This document shows, in pieces, positions 30,591-35,397 of a stretch of 35,397 nt of DNA (positions are counted from its first letter, which is position 1; each line of letters opens with the position of its first letter). Source of the stretch: a virus; the IMG/VR virus record IMGVR_UViG_3300035670_000738, positions 1 through 35,397 of that record. One strand, 5' to 3'. Both the position numbers and the translations under genes were made by a program. Under the pieces are notes generated by a model. The model searched no databases. It saw nothing but the letters and a program-made list of their open reading frames with translations, and was not told the origin of the DNA.

Positions 30591-31455
30591 AAATCGACTC
30601 TGGCAATTCGAGCGGCTGGCCCACAATGTCCATCGGCTGACAGTGGACATTGGCAAGGTTGACCAAACGGTTGAGCCCCTGTGGCTGGCCGATGTTCACT
30701 GGGACAACCCCAAGTGCGATTGGCGCCATTTGCGCCGGACCCTCGACCAGGCCATGGCAAAGGACTCTCCCATTTTCATCATTGGGGATTTCTTTTGCGC
30801 CATGCAGGGGAAATACGATAAGCGGTCTCACAAAGAGGATGTGCGGCCCGAGCACAGGGTTGGCAAATATCTGGATGCCCTGGTTGAGACAGCGGTTGAT
30901 TGGTGGAAACCCTACGGCTCCAACCTGGTGCTGGTGACCGAGGGGAACCATGAGAGCAAGATTTTAGAGCGCCATGAGACCAACCTATTGGACCGATTCG
31001 CGGCGGGGATGCGCTCGGCCGGTGGTATCACTGAGGCTGGGGCCTATGACGGTTTCATCCAGCAGACCCTCAAGGCCTCAGGGGTTGGCCGAGGTTCCTG
31101 GGCGGGATATTACCATCACGGCTATGGAGGCGGGGGCCCTGTGACCAAAGGGGCCATTGATTTCAACCGTTTGGCCGAACAGGTCACAGCGGATTTCTAC
31201 GTGATGGGGCACATTCATCGCAGCATGACCATTGAGAATGCGGTCAGGTGCCTCAACATTCAGGGCGTGATTGAAACCAGGCAAAGGGATTATGTGCGCC
31301 TCAGTACGTTCAAAGATGAGGGCCAGGAGGGCCATGGTTTCGCGGTTGAAAAAGGGATGGGAGTTCGGTTCCTGGGCGGCAAGTGGCAGATTATCTCAAT
31401 GCGGCATGAGAATCGGGACAAGGTTTTCAGCCGGCAATGGCTCACAGTGGTTTAA
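30583..31455 (+). CDS. Calcineurin-like metallophosphoesterase
   Basis: Start ATG 30583, overlapping the protease stop by 8 bases; product 290 aa. All metallophosphoesterase motifs are present: DVH (37-39), GD (68-69), GNHE (121-124), a histidine pair YYHHG (176-180) and GHIH (209-212). Such enzymes hydrolyse phosphodiesters or phosphomonoesters with two metals. Phage members act on nucleotides, DNA ends or RNA. The nearest meaning here is set by the coupled protease gene, so a host-directed role is as likely as DNA processing. Substrate cannot be read from the sequence. Confidence 0.85.
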   Translation: MPKNRLWQFERLAHNVHRLTVDIGKVDQTVEPLWLADVHWDNPKCDWRHLRRTLDQAMAKDSPIFIIGDFFCAMQGKYDKRSHKEDVRPEHRVGKYLDALVETAVDWWKPYGSNLVLVTEGNHESKILERHETNLLDRFAAGMRSAGGITEAGAYDGFIQQTLKASGVGRGSWAGYYHHGYGGGGPVTKGAIDFNRLAEQVTADFYVMGHIHRSMTIENAVRCLNIQGVIETRQRDYVRLSTFKDEGQEGHGFAVEKGMGVRFLGGKWQIISMRHENRDKVFSRQWLTVV

Positions 31456-31474
31456 CAATTTGAAAGGGTGAAGA

Positions 31475-31822
31475 ATGTCCCAATCCGTTGATGTCAATTA
31501 TGAGATCGCAACCATCGCCAATGGAGAGACCAACTCCAATTGGGTGAATTTCAAGGGCAAACAATTGGTGGCCATCGTGTTCCCAGCGGCATTGACATCG
31601 GCCAGCGTCAAATACAACGGCCGATACCTTTCAACCGGCAACGGCAACACCATCACCCAGAAAAACACCCCTGGGACCGATTACTCAACCTCATTTGTTG
31701 CCAGCAAAGCGGTTCCCCTGGATGTTGACGTTTTTTGCGGCTGGGGCCAAATCCAAATTGTGGCAGCCTCGGCCGAAGGCGGGGCGCGGGAAATCGTTTT
31801 GATTACTCGGCCGGTCAGCTAA
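31475..31822 (+). CDS. Small beta-rich virion-type protein
   Basis: This 115-aa all-beta protein has YEIATIANGETNSNWVNFKG, then KQLVAIVFPAAL, SASVKYNGRYLS and CGWGQIQIVAASA, ending REIVLITRPVS. The 'ngetns..v.f.gk.lv.i..p' start is common in small phage proteins coded near fibre or decoration genes, where they form trimeric or pentameric beta structures. Ribosome site AAAGGG upstream. I would place it as a decoration or fibre-associated protein; host binding is also possible. Confidence 0.55.
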   Translation: MSQSVDVNYEIATIANGETNSNWVNFKGKQLVAIVFPAALTSASVKYNGRYLSTGNGNTITQKNTPGTDYSTSFVASKAVPLDVDVFCGWGQIQIVAASAEGGAREIVLITRPVS

Positions 31823-31868
31823 GGCGGCAAGGGCGTTTCGGGCACCAGGGATTTGAGCGGGGAAGTTT

Positions 31869-32768
31869 ATGAGTATGCCATTGCTGTTGGGGGCCTCGAG
31901 TTTTCGCGGGGCCCTGGACGGACTGGAAACAGGCCTCGAATCGGCTTGGAGTGTGGGGCGCCGATTGCTAACACCATACAACGGTCCGATCATCCGGGTT
32001 CGGCGTTCGGCTGACAACGCAGAGCAAGATTTCCCAGCCGGCGCCGATGGTGCCGTTTCCCCCTCAGCAGTTGCGGCATTTTGCGGCGCGGGTGATGGGT
32101 TTTTGACGACGATTTACGGGCAGAGCGGGCTAAGCCGAAATCTCGTTCAGACCATAACCACAACGCAGCCAACCGTAGTCTTAGGCGGTGTCCCATGCAC
32201 AAAAAACGGGAGATTGGCGGCAGAATTATATGGCTCAACTTCCAACCGTCATGTTCGGGTTCTGTCCTCAGAGGCGATTTATAAATTCTTGCACGATGGG
32301 ACAACGTGGACTTTCTACGGGGTGCAAGAGTGCGTGGCGGATTTCAACGCAAAATTCCTTTTTGGGACGTTTAACGTCGGTACTGATGTTGGAGCGCGTT
32401 TTTGGAGTACGTCGGCAGAAGTGCTACAAGCAAGAGTGCAAGGGACAAGCCCAGAAGTCCCAATTGACGTTACTAAAACGGGATTGTTGGGATTTAACAC
32501 GCTTTCGGGGTTGATTGACGCCGACAACGCTACAGCGGCGGACCGGGAAAGTTTGTGGCTTGACGGTTCACTGATGGCGACAGACAACGCGCAAACTGGA
32601 ATTGTATCTTCGGCAAATTCCACTCGAATTTTTACCTATGGGGCCAACTCTAGTAACGGCTCCTCATGGAACGGGAAATTGTGCGAGCTAGTGATCTGGA
32701 GCGGTGACCGCACAGCCAATCGGGCCATTTGGGAAGCGAGCGCCAAAGCATTTTGGGGGACCCCATGA
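31869..32768 (+). CDS. Lectin-like tail fibre / receptor-binding protein
   Basis: This 299-aa protein has the arabinofuranosidase-B / concanavalin A-like pattern seen in phage fibre-like proteins: VGRRLLTPYNGPIIRVRRS, then DNAEQDFPAGADG, FCGAGDGFLTTIYGQSG and ending CELVIWSGDRTANRAIW. These domains bind surface sugars. The core of the gene differs from the genome: no GGCC for 706 bases (31936-32641), no CTCGAG, and more ACGT and GTCGG. The N- and C-terminal ends look native. This suggests replacement of the binding module by recombination. The stop overlaps the next start (ATGA). Confidence 0.7.
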   Translation: MSMPLLLGASSFRGALDGLETGLESAWSVGRRLLTPYNGPIIRVRRSADNAEQDFPAGADGAVSPSAVAAFCGAGDGFLTTIYGQSGLSRNLVQTITTTQPTVVLGGVPCTKNGRLAAELYGSTSNRHVRVLSSEAIYKFLHDGTTWTFYGVQECVADFNAKFLFGTFNVGTDVGARFWSTSAEVLQARVQGTSPEVPIDVTKTGLLGFNTLSGLIDADNATAADRESLWLDGSLMATDNAQTGIVSSANSTRIFTYGANSSNGSSWNGKLCELVIWSGDRTANRAIWEASAKAFWGTP

Positions 32769-33172
32769 TCTACGTTCCAATCCACATTTCAGCGGCCGAG
32801 GAATTAAGCCGGCAACTCTACAAACTTACTCAGCCGGATGGAGTGCGGGACCCGAGCAACACCAGCCAATTCTATTGTGCCTGGCACGTTCACCCCCAAA
32901 TTCCCTTTGCGGCCCTGGAGCTCCCCGAGACCGATACCATCCCCATCCATTTGGCAGCAGACCCGAGCGGCCTGGTTGCGGTGCTGGGGCCATTTGTTGA
33001 CCAGGGCCAAATCACCCAGGCCGAATTGGCTGGGATTGTTGGCGCGGTTCAGGCCCTCGGGGGCCAGCGGTTCAGGCCGGCCGATATGATCCCGCCATCC
33101 TGGGCACAGTACGTTTTGACCCGAGAGCAAGCAATCGCGGCGGGCTATTTGCCGGCGGACCAAGAGGGCTAA
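32765..33172 (+). CDS. Uncharacterised protein of the right-end virion block
   Basis: This 135-aa protein starts at ATG 32765, overlapping the fibre gene stop by 4 bases. It begins MIYVPIHISAAEELSRQLY and has strands around TIPIHLAADPSGLVAVLG, then a helical segment (ITQAELAGIVGAVQAL) and a C-terminus with ALYLTREQ-like YVLTREQAIAAGYL. Composition is native (GGCC-rich). Coupling to the fibre gene suggests a fibre chaperone or adaptor, but I recognise no family. Confidence 0.5.
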   Translation: MIYVPIHISAAEELSRQLYKLTQPDGVRDPSNTSQFYCAWHVHPQIPFAALELPETDTIPIHLAADPSGLVAVLGPFVDQGQITQAELAGIVGAVQALGGQRFRPADMIPPSWAQYVLTREQAIAAGYLPADQEG

Positions 33173-33175
33173 TCG

Positions 33176-33883
33176 ATGATTAAGAAAAACAGGGCTCAGC
33201 GCTGGTTTGTCAGTTGCATTGATGCCGACACCAACCGATTGGCCTCGGGCCAGGCGGCCAGCATAACGGCAACCCTCAGCAAAAATGAGGGCTCATTTTC
33301 AGCGACCTCGGACATCAACCCAACCGAGGTTGGCACCAGCGGCACCTACTATTTCGAGCTCACAGCCAATGAGACCAATGCCAACACGGTTGACATTGTG
33401 GCTGTTCATTCCTCGGCCAAATATGTGATGCGGCCTGTGGATGGGGAGCGCTGGAGCCAATTGGCGGCTGATGTGGTTGCGGCCAATGGCTCGAGCATTC
33501 TGGCCGGGGATTTCCATTTCACGGTTTCGGCCGGGGGCAAGTTGCACCAGGGAGAGTTGGAATTGGTGCCCGGGGATGATTACGTGATTGCCGATGGGAC
33601 CGGGATTTTGCTGACCGATGGCAATTTCCCAGACCTGACCGCATTCACCAGCGCCAAATTGACGGTGCGGGTTGGCGGGGTGGTAGTGATAGACCATCAC
33701 ACAACCTCGAGCCTGGACAACTCCACCAAAACGGTCAGTTTCTCAATGGCCGATACGGTTTCGGCTCTCCTGGCGGATTATGTGGGCCAGGATGCCGAGT
33801 TTGATGTTGAGGCCCACAGGGCCGATGGCTCTTGCAAAACAATTGCCCGTGGTTCGGCTGTTATTCTTGACCCATTGGATTGA
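33176..33883 (+). CDS. Baseplate/fibre-type beta protein (putative)
   Basis: This 235-aa protein contains a repetitive beta pattern. The first half reads SCIDADTNRLASGQAASITA, then EVGTSGTYYFELTANETNAN, which resembles BppU-like or adhesin 'ligand' N-terminal domains of baseplate proteins. The second half has a similar SAGGKLHQGELELVPGDDY and LTVRVGGVVVIDHHTTSS. AGAGGG upstream of ATG 33176. It closes the rightward operon; tandem terminators follow. A tail fibre or adsorption role fits. Confidence 0.6.
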   Translation: MIKKNRAQRWFVSCIDADTNRLASGQAASITATLSKNEGSFSATSDINPTEVGTSGTYYFELTANETNANTVDIVAVHSSAKYVMRPVDGERWSQLAADVVAANGSSILAGDFHFTVSAGGKLHQGELELVPGDDYVIADGTGILLTDGNFPDLTAFTSAKLTVRVGGVVVIDHHTTSSLDNSTKTVSFSMADTVSALLADYVGQDAEFDVEAHRADGSCKTIARGSAVILDPLD

Positions 33884-33929
33884 GAACAGCCCAAGGACAG
33901 GGCCCGCCATCGAATGATGGCATACCCAA

Positions 33930-33997
33930 CCCCCAGGGGCCAAATCGGCCCTGGGGGTTTTAGCCCCCAGCGGCCAAATCGGCCCTGGGGGTTTTTT
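33930..33997. terminator. Tandem intrinsic terminators between convergent genes
   Basis: Two near-identical hairpins, 34 bases apart: CCCCCA paired with TGGGGG around GGCCAAATCGGCC, with T4 after the first (to 33961) and T6 after the second (33992-33997). The second starts at 33964. They stop rightward transcription before the leftward gene at 34004. The first T run and second CCCCC could also pair, giving an alternative fold. Confidence 0.9.
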
Positions 33998-34003
33998 GTT
34001 GGC

Positions 34004-34360
34004 TCAGGCAAACAGTTCCTCAATCGAGGGCTCGGCCGGCTCGGCCTGGAGCGTCTCAAAGGCCTTGAGGACATCATCCCGCATTCGCTCGAGCTCCCCA
34101 GCCCTCTCGGCCAGGATGCCGGCGCGGCGCTCCTGGGCCAGTTTCATCAAACCCCGATATATCTCGAGAGCCCTTGAGGCCTCACGATAAAGCGCCTCAT
34201 GTTTGCGGTGGGCCAACTCGGCCTCAACAGCCTGGCGGATGAAATCCTGGAGGCCCTCTCCTGGGCCGATGTGGGCCTCGGCCTCTGCTATCAATTGCTC
34301 TTTGAGCCTGAGGACAACAACCGAGGTTTGGGCCTCTGGGGCCAGTTTTTTCCTACCCAT
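34004..34360 (-). CDS. Ribbon-helix-helix-like regulator, leftward
   Basis: Start ATG at 34360 on the minus strand, AGGAG nine bases upstream; the longer form uses TTG at 34393. The 118-aa product begins MGRKKLAPEA and then has a strand-helix-helix unit (SVVVLRLKEQLIAEAEAHIG, then GLQDFIRQAVEAEL), the RHH pattern. A long charged coiled-coil tail follows (ERAGELERMRDDVLKAFETL). It is the only leftward gene at this end. The 20-bp region upstream carries an inverted repeat (34414-34433) that could be its autoregulatory operator. Regulator or partition-type function inferred. Confidence 0.6.
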   Translation of the reverse strand: MGRKKLAPEAQTSVVVLRLKEQLIAEAEAHIGPGEGLQDFIRQAVEAELAHRKHEALYREASRALEIYRGLMKLAQERRAGILAERAGELERMRDDVLKAFETLQAEPAEPSIEELFA

Positions 34361-34403
34361 GCGGAGGGGCTCCTGTTCGGGGTCAAAAATCAATCAGTAT
34401 TTT

Positions 34404-34433
34404 AATATACAGACCTGTTTCAGGCTGAACAGG
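34404..34433 (-). promoter_or_regulatory. Promoter/operator region of the leftward regulator
   Basis: On the minus strand TATATT (34404-34409) is a good -10, about 45 bases before the ATG. The inverted repeat CCTGTT (34414-34419) and AACAGG (34428-34433), with an 8-base spacer, overlaps where the -35 would be. That is the usual arrangement for autorepression. Confidence 0.45.
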
Positions 34434-34460
34434 GCACCAGTGAAAAACCCCGCATTTTCA

Positions 34461-34755
34461 TCGGGCATTCGGGCATTCGCGGGAATTCATTTCGGCACAA
34501 TGCCCGAGGCAAAAAACCCGTAAATTTACGCTCCAAATGCTTATCTCAGGGAATTAGGGTTTTGTTTTCTTACTCCTAGACAAATCAAAAAGTAAATAAA
34601 TATATATACAGTTACAGAAATGAAACGTGATTATATAGGGGGAAGGCTCTCCCAATGCCCGAATGCCCGAAAAATGACGTAAACCCTTGAGCCTCAAGGA
34701 CTTACGGCAAAAGGCATTCAAAAAACCAATTCCCGGCAATTCCTTGAATGCCCGA
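34461..34755. other. Putative replication origin: iterons around an AT-rich tract
   Basis: AATGCCCGA (or its complement TCGGGCATT) occurs six times: 34461 and 34469 on the minus strand, 34499, 34654, 34662 and 34747 on the plus strand. Two of the pairs have an 8-base pitch. They flank an AT-rich tract at 34554-34645 containing TAAATAAATATATATACA, the most AT-rich stretch in the window. Iterons around an easily melted segment are typical of origins bound by an initiator or helicase loader. The whole interval 34394-34848 holds no convincing gene. Confidence 0.55.
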
Positions 34756-34848
34756 AAGGTGAAAAGGCCCTCGAGGGGCCGGCAACCGTGGAACCAAAAC
34801 CAGCCCCAGCTAGGATTGCCTGGGACAATTAACGGGGAGGGGGCGGCC

Positions 34849-34986
34849 ATGTTCGATTGGGATTGCGATGGGGATGATTTCGATGATTGCACAATCTGGG
34901 CCTATGCTCGGCTGGGTGGTCATGACCACAGGCCATGTGGTCACAGGTGGTCACAGCGCCAAACCCCTCGAGGCCCAAGGCCTTGA
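34849..34986 (+). CDS. Possible small acidic protein
   Basis: ATG 34849 follows the strong site GGGGAGGGGG. The 45-aa product starts MFDWDCDGDDFDDCTIWAYA. The DxDxDGxxxD spacing resembles a calcium-binding loop. The C-terminal half is basic (GHRWSQRQTPRGPRP) and may simply be chance. The palindromic repeats at 34916-34956 lie within it. I cannot confirm that it is expressed. Confidence 0.3.
   Translation: MFDWDCDGDDFDDCTIWAYARLGGHDHRPCGHRWSQRQTPRGPRP
34916..34956. repeat. GTGGTCA palindrome and tandem repeats
   Basis: GTGGTCATGACCAC (34916-34929) is a perfect 14-bp palindrome. It is followed by two tandem copies of GTGGTCACAG (34937-34956) with a 10-base pitch. All share GTGGTCA. This resembles a cluster of binding sites for a dimeric regulator near the origin. 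Confidence 0.45.
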
Positions 34987-35022
34987 TTGTTGTATTGACA
35001 ACAACACCCAGCCCGATACCAT
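34987..35022 (+). promoter_or_regulatory. Promoter with operator for the right-end regulator gene
   Basis: TTGACA (34995-35000), a 16-base spacer and TACCAT (35017-35022) make a fair sigma70-type promoter. The inverted repeat TTGTTGT (34987-34993) and ACAACAA (34998-35004), four bases apart, overlaps the -35 box, so repression is likely. The gene at 35089 is 67 bases downstream. The interval 35023-35088 holds nothing else visible. Confidence 0.45.
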
Positions 35023-35088
35023 TTGCCTGAGCCTGGCCGATGGGGCCGAGGGAGCTCATAGGGCAAAGGGGCAAAGCGGCGCGAATCG

Positions 35089-35286
35089 ATGCAAGAGAAC
35101 AAACGGCCAGGCCGGCCGCCAACAGAGCGAGGGGCCTATAACCCAAACCCTCCTAGGCAATTGGGCCGGGTGAGTGATGAGGATTGGGCCACATTGCAAG
35201 AGGCGGCCAAGGCCTCGGGCCAATCATTCACCCAATGGGCATTGGGCCATTTGTTGAAAGCAGCTAGGGAACAAATCTCAAAATGA
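35089..35286 (+). CDS. Small RHH/Arc-like DNA-binding protein
   Basis: This 65-aa protein begins MQENKRPGRPPTERGAY, basic and AT-hook-like, and ends with a helix-turn-helix-like or RHH-like unit (VSDEDWATLQEAAKASGQSF, then TQWALGHLLKAAREQI). This matches small regulators or mobilisation-type proteins that pair helices. The first of three operators overlaps its stop codon (35276-35288), which suggests that it or a relative binds there. By position next to the terminus and terL it might also serve as a small terminase. Ribosome site is weak. Confidence 0.5.
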   Translation: MQENKRPGRPPTERGAYNPNPPRQLGRVSDEDWATLQEAAKASGQSFTQWALGHLLKAAREQISK

Positions 35287-35338
35287 GATTTTCAGGTTGT
35301 CTCAAAATGAGAATTTTTAATCCTGTCTCAAAATGAGA
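35276..35338. promoter_or_regulatory. Three 13-bp palindromic operators
   Basis: TCTCA-AAA-TGAGA occurs three times, exactly: 35276-35288, 35300-35312 and 35326-35338, spaced 24 and 26 bases. The arms are 5-bp perfect inverted repeats. The spacing of about 2.3-2.5 helical turns suggests cooperative binding of dimers. If the genome circularises, they lie about 140 bases upstream of terL, so they could control late packaging genes or serve terminase. Confidence 0.65.
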
Positions 35339-35350
35339 TTTTTTATCTCG

Positions 35351-35397
35351 CCCCCCACCCGGGGGGTAGGTTCTTCCCCCTGTTTCCCCCTCCTAAG
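35351..35397. other. GC-rich hairpin and pyrimidine-tract terminus, with right terminal repeat
   Basis: CCCCCC (35351-35356) and GGGGGG (35361-35366) form a hairpin with a 4-base loop. Then TTCCCCCT occurs twice, ten bases apart (35374 and 35384), and the last 11 bases (35387-35397) are the right copy of the terminal repeat. The mix of hairpin, short repeats and terminal repeat at a genome end resembles a cos/packaging site more than a coding sequence. Confidence 0.5.

Noticed and set aside
1-35397. Diversity-generating retroelement, toxin-antitoxin pair or anti-CRISPR cassette
   Set aside because: No reverse transcriptase, template/variable repeats or recognised pair was seen; small unknown genes were left unnamed.

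Overview
The window reads as one complete, compact genome of a temperate tailed phage with a siphovirus-type layout. The first and last 11 bases are identical, and the terminase gene starts 83 bases from the left end, as in lambda-like genomes that open at cos. Almost every gene is on the + strand, with ATGA or TAATG stop/start overlaps. The host is probably a planctomycete. This is an inference from the tyrosine integrase, whose box II lacks the usual His (Leu-Asn-Cys-Arg), a form I associate with Planctomycetes, and from a secreted trypsin-like protease carrying CPxGxCP motifs. Sequence alone does not prove the host.

Layout. (1) 83-14559, virion genes: large terminase, zinc-ribbon protein, gpW-like joining protein, portal, fused protease/scaffold with a nested scaffold start, major capsid, neck proteins, tail tube, tail chaperone pair joined by a -1 frameshift, tape measure, and tail-tip/fibre-like proteins. 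(2) 14552-17107, lysogeny block: a leftward lipoprotein gene, a divergent winged-helix regulator with a strong sigma70-type promoter, an excisionase-like protein, integrase with terminator, and an attP-like region. (3) 17272-28755, recombination and replication: DUF2800 nuclease, a DUF4406/DUF6378 nucleotide-metabolism fusion, HNH protein, a phage protein with a RAMP-like glycine loop, DUF2815 ssDNA-binding protein, family A DNA polymerase, VRR-NUC nuclease, SNF2-like helicase and a primase-polymerase/helicase. Three arrays of degenerate GGCNN pentamers and two tRNA-like folds sit among these genes. (4) 28863-33883: exported membrane-anchored serine protease, metallophosphoesterase and probable host-recognition or virion proteins, one of which contains a 706-bp composition island. 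(5) 33930-35397: tandem terminators, a leftward ribbon-helix-helix-like gene, an iteron-flanked AT-rich tract that looks like a replication origin, a second small DNA-binding protein gene, three 13-bp palindromic operators and a GC-rich hairpin at the terminus.

How it works together. The polymerase, primase-helicase, helicase, ssDNA-binding protein and nucleases form a nearly self-contained replication and recombination set, probably firing at the right-end origin. Int and the excisionase-like protein act on attP. The winged-helix and RHH-like proteins are the only visible regulators; I found no CI/Cro-type repressor. I also found no endolysin or holin, which makes the exported protease an interesting candidate for host-envelope attack. 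Similarity calls are from memory of families, with no database search.
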